From Amorphophallus konjac (Eukaryota; Streptophyta; Magnoliopsida; Alismatales; Araceae), in assembly GCA_022559845.1 (NCBI GenBank), contig CM040123.1, positions 293,930,642 through 293,994,641 of the forward strand: 64,000 nucleotides of DNA, given 5' to 3'. The notes beneath the pieces were generated by a model. It was given only the letters and a program-made list of their open reading frames with translations. It ran no database searches and was not told where the DNA came from. This document shows positions 1-10,288 of this stretch, piece by piece. Each line of letters starts with the position of its first letter. The first letter of the stretch is position 1. A program made the position numbers and the translations under genes.

Positions 1-1653
1 CATTTCAACTTGTTTAGCTAGCAAGACCCCCTTTGACAAAAACATGAATTTCAGAAAAATTCAGTGAAAGTGCAATGTTTCTCTTATGACATGGGGCTAG
101 CTAACAAAGAGCAAAGAATAGCATCAGAAAATTCTTTCAAGGCCAAACAATCGATTTCTCCCAGTTCTGGTACAAGGCGGAGAACTTTGGTCTAAAGACC
201 AACTCACGCATAGTGAGAGTTTCTAGGTGGACATAATTCACCTTTTCACTACTCAGTATTTGATATACCAGATACTCAATTAAGCTCATATGTGCTCAAG
301 CAATCAGATTGAAGGATGATCAATAGTCAACATAATCTTCAAGATTTTCAGTTTCATTCAACCAATAAGCAAGTTAATCACAGCAGAATGGAGGAGCTAT
401 CATTTCAGGTATGTAGAAACAATACCTGTCATCAGAATAACATCATAAAGTCCCATAGACTAATGCATGAAAATTCATTTCCATAGCAAGAGGTTGAATT
501 ACCTTAGTTCAAAAGACAATACCGTAGGTCTTCAAGCACCACAATCACTAACCTCACGAAGGTTACTCTTTCAGATTTTTATTTTCTTACCTTGGCCTTG
601 AGAATCTATTATTTTTCTCAATTTCTTCATGACCCTCAAGTCACTCCTGTAATCAAAGTTCTCATATTACAGATTTGGGTATCCAAACTTCCTTTGATCC
701 CTGGAGTTTAGCAGCACTTTGAGAAGTGCATTCCACAGCTTCACACATGCAAATATCAAGTTGCATCAACAATGTTTATGCATGAGAATGGATGTGCATT
801 CTAACATGAGAGGCAATTTTCACATTATGTATGAAATGCAGTGATGCAATGATGAAGGATACTAACAAGTAAGCATACAACGGAGAATTACAATATGCAT
901 GAGATGCAATCATGCAATGATGAAAGATGCAATACATTTCAATATGAGAAACAAGTTTTTCAAACATTTATGCAAGATAGTGCATGAGAGTTTATGCAGA
1001 CTCAATGTATGTAATTCTTGGAATATGCATGCATTCAAGGACTTAATGAACAAGTGACTCATGATACCAGGCGGAGGCACACGCATGGTGATAGACTTTA
1101 GACAGGAATGACCTGCCATTCCTCAAGTCACCATTTCATTTACCATGTAGTCATGCAAATGATAATCAGAAAGATGCAGTGCAAACTCAGAAGTAAAATA
1201 ATTTTTTTTAATTTTCATGATAGATTTTGAATCAAACAAATATCAGTTTTTCATAAAGAATTCAGAAATTTATTTTCAAAACTTGTGCCTTGAGCATCCA
1301 TTATTTTTCAAGTCTTCCACTTGGCCTCAAGGTAATCCTGCACAAAATTCTCATTCAACAGGCTCCCCTTCAACAAGATATTTATGACAAGTGATGTGCT
1401 TAAAGGTATGCAAACATCTATCAATTGAATGCATATACAATATATGCATTATCACATAAGATTCATCACAAATCAAATTAAGACATACCATCTTTTCTAG
1501 AGAAGTGAGAGGGATATCACCTGAGTGTTTAGATTCCATTTTTTATTTTTCTTTTAACCTGACTTATGCCATTTGGCCCGTGTGCCTTACCTTATTGACT
1601 GAAGACATGTTTCACACTTCATGTTTCAAAGACACACCTGCAAAATAGATTTC
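1..1653 (-). other. Non-coding interior of the copia element downstream of gag
   Basis: No open frame of note and no protease, integrase or RT similarity is visible, so pol is either deleted or lies beyond the left edge. The stretch is AT-rich. It contains a degenerate repeat of the gag-end region: 660-740 resembles 1665-1735, both reading as a weak Gly-x-Lys-x-(I/V)Trp-(I/V)-Pro-Lys on the minus strand. Likewise 593-655 resembles 1285-1345. Confidence 0.55.
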
Positions 1654-3342
1654 TCATTTGGTATACTTGGGTACCCAAATCCTCTTGGGTCCCGGATGGT
1701 TAGCTGCACCTCTAATGGGTGCCTTCCACATTCTCTGGCCAAGCATATCATCAAAATACATCAAATCACAATCATGCATAGTATGCCCAAACTTTCCACA
1801 ATAATGACAACATTTTGAAGATTTCACAGAATTCTTATAAATATGATAATCAAATTTCTGTGATTTAGCATGGATGTTATCATTATAAGCATGGAAATTT
1901 CTCTTCTTCACAATAGGATTAGCATGGAATTTCTGTGGGTTGGTGAAGGTATAATTGTTTTTGACTTTGAAATTCTTTCTTTCATTTGCTTGCCAACACT
2001 GTGACACACGGTGTCCAAGCTTTCCACATTTGAAACAAGCAACCCTTTTTCTTTTCGAAACAAGTTCATTTTTGCATGCTTTCAAATCATCCGATTTCAT
2101 AATGAAACAATCATTCATCAAATGACCATATTTACCACAATAATGACAATTGACATTTGTTGATTTTGGAGTATGGTTTTTGTGAATTTTGTGAGCATGA
2201 ATCCTATTGTTCCTAGGTTGAGCTTTGGGATTTGATTTCTCAACACAAGAAGCATTTGACATAATTGAGGAACATGAAGCATGCACAAAAGATGTTTCAG
2301 TCTTTAGCCCAAAGGCTTTCTTTTTGATGGGTTCATACCTAAGACCTTCTTTTTGAAAGTTCACTTTTGTCCCTAATAGTTTGTCCAGGTTTTCTTGACC
2401 ATCCACGAATCTAGCCAGTGAATTTTGTAAGTCATGGATTTCACTTTCTAAAGATGTGATGTGCAGCTGAGTGTTGACGAGTTCTTCTTCACAAGTAGCT
2501 AGACTGACATTCAACACATCATTGGTTTTCCAAAGACATTCAACTTCTTGTTTACTTTCATCCACATCTTCACACTCATCCAACACCATAGATTTTCTTT
2601 TTTCTAGAACCAACAGTCTTTCAGAAATAGCCATGTTCAATTCCTTCAGTTTCTCATTTTCTCTTACAAGCTTTTTATCATGAACAAGTTCATTTTGACC
2701 ATTGTCCACTGAACTTATTTTCTCTCTCAGCTCTTTATTTTCATTTCTCAAGGAGGAAGTTTGATCTTTGTGAAATTATATGTCGAAGATATGAGCCTCA
2801 ATCAATTCCTCTAAATGTGAGCATTTTTTACAGGACGAAACACGATTATTTTGTTCAATATTCTTTTTCAATTTTTTATTTTCAGATTTTAGCTTCTTAT
2901 ATTTATTTGCAAGCTCATCGTTTGCAACCAATAGATCATCAAGAGATATATTTTAAAAATCTGAATTTACCTCTAAGGGTGATCCATTCTATTGATCACT
3001 GCTGTGATCACTCTTGCCTGCCATAAGACATTTGTCTTCATGCTCTTCCTGGAAGCCGGCTAAGCCATCCAAGATGCCATTTGCGGAGGTGCAACGGGAG
3101 ACAAAGGGAAAACTATTAGCATTAACTGCGGTAGTGAATAAACTTAGAACCAAGCAGTTTTGATCATGTTTGAACTTATAATCTGCGGTCCAGACATATT
3201 TATCTTTAGGCAACTCATAAGGACCATGCGAAATAAGCTTCTATAGCTTAGGATCGTATGAGTTGACTAAACTGCACATTCTTCCTAACCACAAATCAAA
3301 GTTAGAACCACTAAACACCGGTGGAGAATTCAAGGTGTACAT
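1654..3342 (-). pseudogene. copia gag (capsid/nucleocapsid), interrupted
   Basis: Structural gag protein, which in an active element would form the particle and bind element RNA. The start is the first ATG after the PBS (3342); it opens with MYTLNSPPVFSGSNFDLW, the usual gag N-terminus. A conserved PKDKYVWTADYK and a SRCTSANGILDGL block follow, then a coiled coil rich in Lys/Glu/Leu. Three CX2CX4HX4C knuckles come next (CHYCGKYGHLMNDC, CFKCGKLGHRVSQC, CHYCGKFGHTMHDC), and the frame ends GPKRIWVPKYTK, the usual gag/pol border of copia elements. At least four in-frame stops break it (after DPKL, after SSDQ near 2990, near 2953 and near 2776). The downstream 365 codons are open. It is non-functional as it stands. 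Confidence 0.85.
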
Positions 3343-3402
3343 TTTGGTAGTCAATTATCTGGATCTCTCTAGATTGTTAAATCTATGAAAAATCGAGCCT
3401 TA

Positions 3403-3414
3403 GCTCTGATACCA
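3403..3414 (-). other. Primer binding site, initiator-Met tRNA type
   Basis: The minus strand reads TGGTATCAGAGC, the standard plant PBS complementary to the 3' end of initiator-Met tRNA. It lies one base inside the LTR boundary and fixes both the element's orientation and the LTR edge. Confidence 0.9.
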
Positions 3415-3415
3415 A

Positions 3416-5696
3416 TTAAGTCCCGCGATCAATGACACCCAAGAGGGGGGGTGAATTGGGTGATTATAGAATTAGAAAACTTATACTCGATTAAAGATGG
3501 AAGTGAAGAACTAGCGACACAAGAATTGGATCTATCAAAATCTATCACACATGATAACTAATTATGCTAAATCTGAGGAATACAATGTGAAGGAAACAAT
3601 ATATACGTACGATTACACAAAATGGAGGTAGAAGAAATGAGCCAAACCGCACAATTCAAACCACAAGGCACAATGATTTTTAAGGTGGTTCGGATGCAAC
3701 GACGGCAACCTACGTCCACCCCTCACCAAAATCCGGTGAGGCTTCACTGCTATAAACTAGCACGGGGAAGACTCCCACACACGGAGCAACGCTCCAACAC
3801 ACACGGGGATAAATCCCCAACACGGAGATGACGCTCCAACAACACACACACACGCAGGGCGACGCCTGCACACACACACACACGGTATACAACCACAAAC
3901 ACACACAGAGATGAAGTCTCCAATACGATCCAATGACCGGATCACAATACTCACACACACACACGCTGCAACAAATGCAGCACAACGACACACACGATCG
4001 CATGTAGACGATCAGACACGACCGTATGCACAGACGGTCACACCCACACAGAGTATGCTTTCCAAAATTAAGCAAGTATTCAAACCAAGCTCAGATCAGT
4101 GTGAAGTACATGATAAACATCACAACCAAGTGAAAATGAGATGAAGAAAGTATCACCCTTTGGTTTTCACAATGAGAAGAGAATGTCGCTGAACAACTCG
4201 GATCAGATGATGGAGATTCTTGCGTCCTCTTGTTCCTCTCCTCGATACGCTTCTTTTCTTCTTCTTCCACGAAGCCCATAGATGCCTAGATGCAGATCAA
4301 ATCCTTACACAACCTTCTCCCACGTTCTTCTCTTCTGCTCCTTGGCCTTCTTCTTCTCCTACAAGATAGAACATAAGCTCATTAGGGTTAGACTTACAAA
4401 ATTTGTAACTCTCAGTTAAGCATATATGGAAGACACCAAAAGACTAGTATAGCCCTTCTAGAAACCTCCAAAAGAACCCCCAATAGGTCTCCCACCAACC
4501 CAAGGGTAAAGGGGTAAGTGTTAGGCACAAGTTGACTTGGTTTGGATGGATTTCAGAACCACGTTTTTGGGTTTTCGTTGCTGTCGGTCGACCTACATGG
4601 GTCTGGCAGTCGACCGGAATTTTACAGGCTGAAATCTCCCATTTCTGGGAATTTTGATCGACCGGAGCTACAGGGTCGATCGACCGCCAGCTATACTAAA
4701 TTCCAGACGAATACATTTCAGCCCCAAACTCCATTGCAACCCTTCCAAACTCTGTGGCATCAAACTCCTTAGATCTTGGAGGGATTATACAAATAATTTA
4801 ACCTACAAAACTATAATAAAAATGATTAGAACTGTAGCTCAATAATCCATAAGATAAATGTATGAAACACATTCATGAAAGCCCATGTTCAAGGTGCATA
4901 TGAACACTCGAAATACAAATGTTTTAAGCCAAATAGCAAGAGTTATTTCTATGCATGTGAACAAGGTATGAGAACCATTTAGCCATGCACATATACAAGT
5001 GAACACTTTAAAAACATGATTGACGAAAGGTCAAGATCAATAGATATGCATTTGTCCAATGTGAATGCATCATGTAACTAAGCGCCATGAAGAGTATACA
5101 TAGGAAACATTCAAGGCTTTGCAAAATAATCATGAAGCCTTAATTCACAAGAGCCATTCTTCAGAAATATGACGCACATACGCAACCCATCAAATCCTCA
5201 ACAAAAGATATGATCATTTAGACATGCACATGAGAGAGACATGTGAACATTATGAGATCCAATAGCACCAAAAATCACATATGCATCCTTATCATCCTTC
5301 TCAACCATAAAAGCTTGAGAAGCCTTTTAAGAAGACTTTCATTGATGAACTCCTTGAATTCCAACCGTGAACCAGGGATGTTGATCCTATAAGTCAATAT
5401 AAACATAGCATGAGTTCCTTAAACAACAATCATTCATATGACTTGAATCCATATAACCATTTGCTTTTATAAGAGTCTTGAAGTCATTTTGAACTCATCA
5501 ACCAAGATGAATCCATATAACCATTTGCCGTTTGCCATCTCAATCAAGACCATATAACCAGTTGCCATTTGCCATCTCAACCAAATGAAAAACATCTGAA
5601 GACAACTAGGATCATAAGAGCACACTATCACACACACAATATTTTGTTATCATCAAAACCAAAACCAAGAGGGAGCACAACAAAACCAACACAACA
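3416..5696 (-). repeat. 5' LTR of the copia element (about 2.28 kb)
   Basis: Related over much of its length to the solo LTR at 38052-40297. Both share GTCCCGCGATCAATGACACC, the G-run followed by TGAATTGGGTG, a TTAAGGTGGTTCGGATGCAA box, CA-dinucleotide runs, and an end in AC/CA-rich sequence. Read on the minus strand it begins TGTTGTGTTGG at 5696. The PBS-proximal end is mutated (TTAAG where the solo copy has TGTAG). It contains a CA-rich tract (3841-3970) and four TCGAC-type palindromic boxes (4585-4690). Short ORFs inside it, such as the Cys-rich one opposite the CA runs, are not genes. Confidence 0.8.
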
Positions 5697-5759
5697 CGCC
5701 CCAGGCGAGGGTGGGACCCGGCTTCTAATCGGGGTCGAATCCCTCCCCCTCTTCCCCGA

Positions 5760-6971
5760 TCAGCGGCGATTGTCCATCTCCGCCAACTCATCCTCGGTCA
5801 GATAAGCCCGACCACCGCCAGCAATGGCAGGCTCCTCGTCGAGTACGTTCGGAGTGACCTCGAGGGAACTCTGATGAAGACTGGGCCCGCCGCTACCCAC
5901 CGACGCCTTGGGCGAACGCACTAGAGGAATGTCGACGGGTGCCGGATACTGCAACCTCCCCGGGGCAAACACAACCTGGGCTGGGGGGGCGACGACTGAC
6001 ACCTGGCTGGCTCCCGGGACAACGTGATCTATGGGGCGGGGAGCAATCCGCGGCAGTCGGATGATCTCAGGGGTCCAACCCTGTACTTCAGCCACCCCTA
6101 AAAACAAAGACAAGGTTAGTCGAGCATCAGTCACAACCGCCACATCCCCACAAGAAAATAAAACCAGTACCCTGCGGCAACGGAGGACACAACCCCAGCT
6201 CTAGAAGCAACACCGGGGTCAAGACGTGATCTGCATCGGCGAGGGGATACCGGGAAACTACCTTCAACTTTCGGCAATCCTCGGCACTAAGGGAAGGCTT
6301 CGAATCACGCCAAGGGTGAGGAAAGCCACTGCGCATCCAACCGTCGGAGGTCCTTTCCCAATCCTTCGACTTAATGAGGTACACGTACCGCTCCGCCTAG
6401 CCTTTGCGCTTTGATGCGGTGCGGGAGACCCTGATGAAATGCTGATGGGTGCGGGCCTTGAAGTAGGCGAAATAGGTGTCGGATGACAGCTCTGGAGGAG
6501 AAAGAAGTGCCGAAACAGATCGACACTCGGCCCCACCGATGCTCTATGGCACGCATAGATAAACCCGCAGAGGATGCTGTAGGAATTGGGGGTTATCCCC
6601 CCAGGATTCCATCCATAGTAATGGAGGGCAACTCCAATAAAAGGATGCACTAGAATACGGAGGCCCGCCTGGAAGGAGGCCACTGAGATCATGATCCCGC
6701 CAGAAGGGTGACTCGTTATGTCGTCTCCCACAGTGGGGAAGATGATGTCATACTCGGGGGGAATCTGGAAGGTCTGCCTCAAACCATGGAATACCCTATA
6801 GGCCACTAAGGGCTGGAAATCCGGCCGACTAGTGCCTGCACCCGAGGTGCTCGGTATACAGCCCCGGCCCTGAGGCATCTCCTCCGAAGAGGAGGATTCG
6901 ACGCTAAGAGCTCTCATATGTGGAGGCATCACTACCGAAGAGAAGAAGAACCAAGAAAGAAGGATCCTCAC
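5760..6971 (-). pseudogene. Antisense extra ORF with Transposase_28 ('putative gypsy-type transposon') domain
   Basis: Protein of unknown function carried antisense by Tat elements. The start used is the first ATG (6971); a better match to relatives may be the internal MPPHMRALSVESSSSEE. The conserved core is visible as FQAGLRILVHPF, GITPNSYSILCGF and DLFRHFF. After RHFF the frame shifts by one base (about 6495-6510) and continues as SSDTYFAYFKARTHQHF. It meets an in-frame TAG at 6397-6399, then runs on as YLIKSKDW, GFPHPWRD and RYPLADADHVLTPVLL. A GT-AG intron (6098-6170) joins LPQG to VAEVQGW in frame. The C-terminus is Pro/Ala-rich and acidic, ending at 5760. With one frameshift and one stop it is decayed but easily recognised. 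Confidence 0.7.
6098..6170 (-). other. Predicted 73-nt spliceosomal intron in the antisense ORF
   Basis: On the minus strand the donor is CAGG|GTACTGG and the acceptor GTTTTTAG|GGGTGG, with a T-rich tail. Removing it joins ctg-ccg-cag-g to gg-gtg-gct in phase, giving LPQGVAEVQGW. Unspliced, the frame hits a stop. The prediction rests on splice signals and frame restoration only. Confidence 0.6.
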
Positions 6972-7344
6972 TAGGCAAAGGGAGGAAGAAGCCTACAACG
7001 AAGCGCGATGACCAGTGAGATGTGGGTATGGTTTTCGAGAGGCCCCGCAGCACTCCTTATAAACCGCCCACTACAGTTCGACAGTTGCCACCTGAGGGTC
7101 AGGCGAAGGGACGCTTTCCGCTACGGCGGTACGACTACCGTTCTGAGCCCACATCCCTAGAACAAGACAAGACTCGGCGTCATCATTGCCAACGTGGCTT
7201 CTGCCACCGCTAGAGGCGCCTTGCGTGCCAAGCAGGTCTCGAAGCCACCAACTCTCGCCATACAAGGAAATCGTCTTCAGATCACACCCTCCAGAAGAAC
7301 CCTCTCTTGGGCTACTCTCAGTCCCCTGCGAGTGCTCGGAAACT
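6972..7344. other. Non-coding spacer between antisense ORF and PPT, with possible antisense TATA box
   Basis: No open frame is convincing. On the minus strand TTTATAAG at 7063-7057 lies about 85 nt upstream of the antisense ORF's first ATG and could be its TATA box. That would be a promoter for the antisense gene independent of the LTR, but it rests on one motif and its position. Confidence 0.35.
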
Positions 7345-7359
7345 AAGAGTAGGGGGAAG
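7345..7359 (+). other. Polypurine tract of the Tat element
   Basis: AAGAGTAGGGGGAAG lies directly before the LTR's TG. A purine run at this place primes plus-strand DNA synthesis, and it sets the element's orientation as plus. Confidence 0.65.
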
Positions 7360-8213
7360 TGAGGAGGATAAATCTGGTTTGACCTAGAAACGGCCCAAGC
7401 GCGAGCGGCCCATTAAGGTTTGGATGCGCTAAGCCCAAGCAAGGAATGAACATACACGCCCGACCCAATAAGAGGATGACCGGCCCAACAGAGCATCAGA
7501 TTCCACGACGCCGATGAGGCCGGCCGAAGCACAGTTCTCACTGGAGGACACTCCGACGACCGACCGTTGCCCCCACGACGTTGGCCTTGACCCCGTAACG
7601 GGCGAGCACGCTCCATGAGTGCCGTAAGACTCGCCCGGGGACCGACCGACGCCGAGACTATCACCCTCCAACGGGAAACTCCCGCCAACATAGCGGGGAA
7701 TGTTACTCCACTAAACGGACCCTTCCCTATCAAGGGATGAGGCCTCTCGCTCCAGGACAACCCATATAAAAGGGACATCGACAGAAGAGAAGAGCACGGT
7801 AGATTCTTCTACTAAACCCCACACTACTACGCAAGAGGAGATACGACGGATACTTCTGCCACCAGAGCCTCCTACTGAGAAGAGAGCAACTCAACCTACA
7901 ACTTCGACAGAGAGATGATCCCCCACGTCCAGAGAGCAACTCCCTCCTTCACGGCCTTACCACCCAGTGAGCACTCTTCGAGAGCCCACTGGGAGCGGCG
8001 AGCACGCGGACAGAAGATATACATGCCTCCTGGATCGATGACTACGGCCTCTACTACTCTCTTACCTTGCTCCTCTTTATTGCTCATTAATCCCTTGCTG
8101 ACTTATGCATCGGAGGGTTGTCCCCTAGGGTAACACCCGGGACTCCTTCTGACGCCCTTCTGGTTTCTTGGTGTGTGCAGGCATCCACGGGCGCAAGGCG
8201 ACTTCCCCAACAA
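7360..8213 (+). repeat. 3' LTR of the Tat element (854 bp)
   Basis: It begins TGAGGAGGATAAATCTGG after the purine tract and ends ACTTCCCCAACA. It is GC-rich, with a TATA box at 7765 and a transcribed part that reads like other Tat LTR ends (TTATGCATCGGAGGGT, a G/C-rich block, GTGTGCAGGC). The 5' partner is outside the window, so the edges rest on the PPT and the terminal TG/CA. Confidence 0.65.
7765..7772 (+). promoter_or_regulatory. TATA box in the Tat LTR
   Basis: TATAAAAG within CCCATATAAAAGGGACATCG, about 405 bp into the LTR and followed by a purine-rich leader. The position fits a U3 promoter with transcription starting near 7797. Confidence 0.6.
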
Positions 8214-8263
8214 ATAAATAGAGAAGGTGGTACGTGGCCTAGGAACCATTTTTCTACCGCTAC
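8214..8263. other. Junction between Tat LTR and TRIM-like element
   Basis: About 50 bp matching neither element clearly. It follows the Tat LTR's CA end and precedes the first 67-bp repeat unit of the next element. No target duplication can be tested because the far ends are missing. Confidence 0.4.
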
Positions 8264-8519
8264 AACTCTCTTAAAAACTCTAAGACTCTTTAATGCCTAG
8301 AAATATGAAAAGACACCTATGACTCAATATAACTCTCTTAAAAACTCTAAGACTCTTTGATGCCTAGAAATATGAAAAGACACATATGACTCATTATAAC
8401 TCCCTTAAAGACACTTAGGGATATCAAAAGAAAAACTTCAAAGACCCTTATGTAAAATAAAAAAAATAAAAATATTTTAAGATGGAAGATCAAGTCCGAT
8501 GTCGATTACGATTCCGTCA
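8264..8519 (-). repeat. TRIM-like LTR copy A, truncated
   Basis: Matches the right third of copies B and C. Two 67-bp units start at 8264 and 8331 with a partial at 8398, followed by the AT-rich stretch and GATCAAGTCCGATGTCGAT, ending CCGTCA at 8519. The remainder was lost at the junction with the Tat LTR. Confidence 0.7.
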
Positions 8520-8629
8520 AACCCCTCCGCTTGGAGAAAGTTTGACCTCGAACCTCGAATCTCGAATCCCGAATCGCAAGACCCCGGCTTGTTGGGACAA
8601 AACGGACGGCTTGCTCTGATACCATTTGA
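8520..8629 (-). other. TRIM-like interior 1 with PPT and PBS
   Basis: A 110-bp interior. On the minus strand TGGTATCAGAGC (8624-8613) is the initiator-Met PBS beside LTR copy B, and AAGCGGAGGGGTT beside copy A is the purine tract. The rest is short diverged repeats of a TCGAATC/TCGAACC box. Nothing in it is coding. Confidence 0.7.
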
Positions 8630-9402
8630 TGTGACACGAGGTCGAGGAAGGACTTCAAACTGTCAGGTGGAGAGTAGGAAGGTGAGATGACTAGAGAAGA
8701 ATGGAGGAGCTCGGCCGGGGCCTCACACCCATCCCCATCTCAGGGATGACGCAATCGTGCTCTTCAATTCTTCTCTGCGGTGATGGAGGTTGCAGGCGTT
8801 GCAGTTGGCACGGCGGTGGTGATGGATGACGACGGTAGTTGAACGGTGAAGGAGGAAGATCATGGAGCTTCGATGGGACTTCACACCCATCCTCTTCTCA
8901 AAGACGATGCACCAGAGCTTCACGGACGACCTCTATGGCGGGGCAAAGTGGGGTTGGGCCTCTCACCCGGGGTTCCAAAAATCTGGAAGAACACTCATAG
9001 CCATAGCTAAACTGGTTTTTTCTTCACTCTATTGCTTCAAATAAGGACTACAAGACTTTTTTTATAGACTTCACATAGAAGATCAAAGGACAAACTCTAA
9101 GGCTCTTTAATGCCTAGAAATATGAAAAGACACCTATGATTCATTATAACTCTCTTAAAAACTCTAAGACTCTTTAATGCCTAGAAATATGAAAAGACAC
9201 CTATGACTCATTATAACTCTCTTAAAAACTCTAAGACTCTTTGATGCCTAAAATATGAAAAGTTACCTATGACTCATTATAACTCTCTTAAAGACACTTA
9301 GAGATATCAAAAGACAAACTTCAAAGACCCTTATGTAAAATAAAAAAAGTATAAATATTTTAAGATGGAAGATCAAGTCCGATGTCGATGACAATCCTGT
9401 CA
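8630..9402 (-). repeat. TRIM-like LTR copy B (773 bp)
   Basis: On the plus strand it starts TGTGACACGAGGTCGAGG and ends ATCCTGTCA. It contains three 67-bp tandem units (about 9085-9290) and a GC-richer half with diverged direct repeats (8715-8760 and 8875-8900 share CTTCACACCCATCC-type text). It aligns end to end with copy C. Confidence 0.75.
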
Positions 9403-9505
9403 AACCCCTCCGCTTGGAGAAGGTTCGACCTCGAACCTTGAATCTCGAATCACAAGACCCTAGCTTGTTGGGATAAATCGGACGACTTTCTCTGATACCA
9501 TTTGA
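9403..9505 (-). other. TRIM-like interior 2 with PPT and PBS
   Basis: A 103-bp interior matching interior 1, with a diverged PBS (TCTCTGATACCA on the plus strand) and the same purine tract. Two interiors between three LTRs show the array is tandem. Confidence 0.7.
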
Positions 9506-10288
9506 TGTGACATGAGGTCAAGGAAGGACTTCAAACTATCAACTGGAGACCAGGAAGGTGAGGTGACTAGAGAAGAACGGAGAAGTTCGGTCGAGGCCTC
9601 ACACCCATCCCCATCTCAGGGATGATGCAGTCGCGCTCTTCAATTCTTCTCTACGATGATGGCGGTTATAGGCGTTGCAGTTGGCACGGTGGTGGTGGCA
9701 GTGGAGATGGATGACGACGGCGGTTGAACGGTGAAGGAGGAAGATCGTGGAGCTTCGATGGGGCTTCACACCCGTCCTCTTCTCAAAGATGATGCACCGG
9801 AGCTTCACAGACGACCTCCATGGCTGGGCGAAGTGGGGTTGAGCCTCTCACCCGAGGTTCCAAAAATATGGAAGAACACTCATAGCCATAGCTAAACTGG
9901 TTTTTTCTTCATTCTATTGCTTCAAATAAGGACTACAAGACTTTTTTTATAGACTTCACATAGAAGATCAAAGGACAAACTCTAAGACTCTTTAATGCTT
10001 AGAAATATGAAAAGACACCTATGACTCATTATAACTCTCTTAAAAAGTCTAAGACTCTTTAATGCCTAGAAATATGAAAAGACACCTATGACTCATTATA
10101 ACTCTCTTAAAAACTCTAAGACTCTTTGATTCCTAGAAATATGAAAAGACACCTATGACTCATTATAACTCCCTTAAGGACATTTAGGGATATCAAAAGA
10201 CAAACTTCAAAGACCCTTATGTAAAATAAAAAAAATATAAATATTTTAAGATGGAAGATCAAGTCCGATGTCGATGACGATTCCGTCA
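9506..10288 (-). repeat. TRIM-like LTR copy C (783 bp)
   Basis: On the plus strand it starts TGTGACATGAGGTCAAGG and ends GATTCCGTCA. It abuts chromovirus protease sequence exactly at 10289, so this is its insertion edge inside the gypsy element. It contains three 67-bp units (about 9975-10175). Confidence 0.75.

Larger units (their letters stand above)
1..5696 (-). mobile_element. Ty1/copia retrotransposon, Sirevirus-like, partial
   Basis: Minus-strand LTR element running off the left edge. Read on its own strand it has a 5' LTR (5696 to 3416), a primer binding site for initiator-Met tRNA (3414-3403) and a gag pseudogene (3342-1654). About 1.65 kb follows with no recognisable pol. The gag has an N-terminal UBN2/DUF4219-type region, a coiled coil and three CCHC knuckles, which fits the long gag of Sireviruses. 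The LTR is related to the solo LTR at 38052-40297. Lineage is inferred from gag and LTR character, not from RT, which is absent from the window. Confidence 0.8.
5697..8213 (+). mobile_element. Tat-type Ty3/gypsy retrotransposon, 3' end
   Basis: What remains is the 3' part of a plus-strand element: an antisense extra ORF (5760-6971), a polypurine tract and a 3' LTR. The left side is cut by the copia LTR at 5696/5697. From memory, extra ORFs on the opposite strand between pol and the 3' LTR are described for Tat-lineage gypsy elements (Grande and relatives), which is why I assign this lineage. No RT is left in the window to confirm it. Confidence 0.65.
8264..10288 (-). mobile_element. TRIM-like non-autonomous LTR element, three-LTR tandem array
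   Basis: Minus-strand order, right to left: LTR (10288-9506), interior (9505-9403), LTR (9402-8630), interior (8629-8520), truncated LTR (8519 to about 8264). Each interior is only about 105 bp. It holds a PBS (TGGTATCAGAGC, or TGGTATCAGAGA in the second) next to one LTR and a purine tract (GCGGAGGGGTT) next to the other, with no coding capacity. LTRs end TG/CA. Minimal interior with both priming sites defines TRIM-type elements, though these LTRs (about 775 bp) are longer than usual. LTR-LTR recombination is the simplest origin for the tandem form. Confidence 0.75.

Noticed and set aside
3710..4144. Cys/Val-rich and Thr/His-rich ORFs on both strands
   Set aside because: Translations of CA/GT dinucleotide runs inside the copia LTR; no family resemblance and no counterpart preserved in the related LTR at 38052.
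8264..10180. CRISPR-like array of 67-bp repeats
   Set aside because: Units abut without spacers and lie inside LTRs of a plant retroelement.
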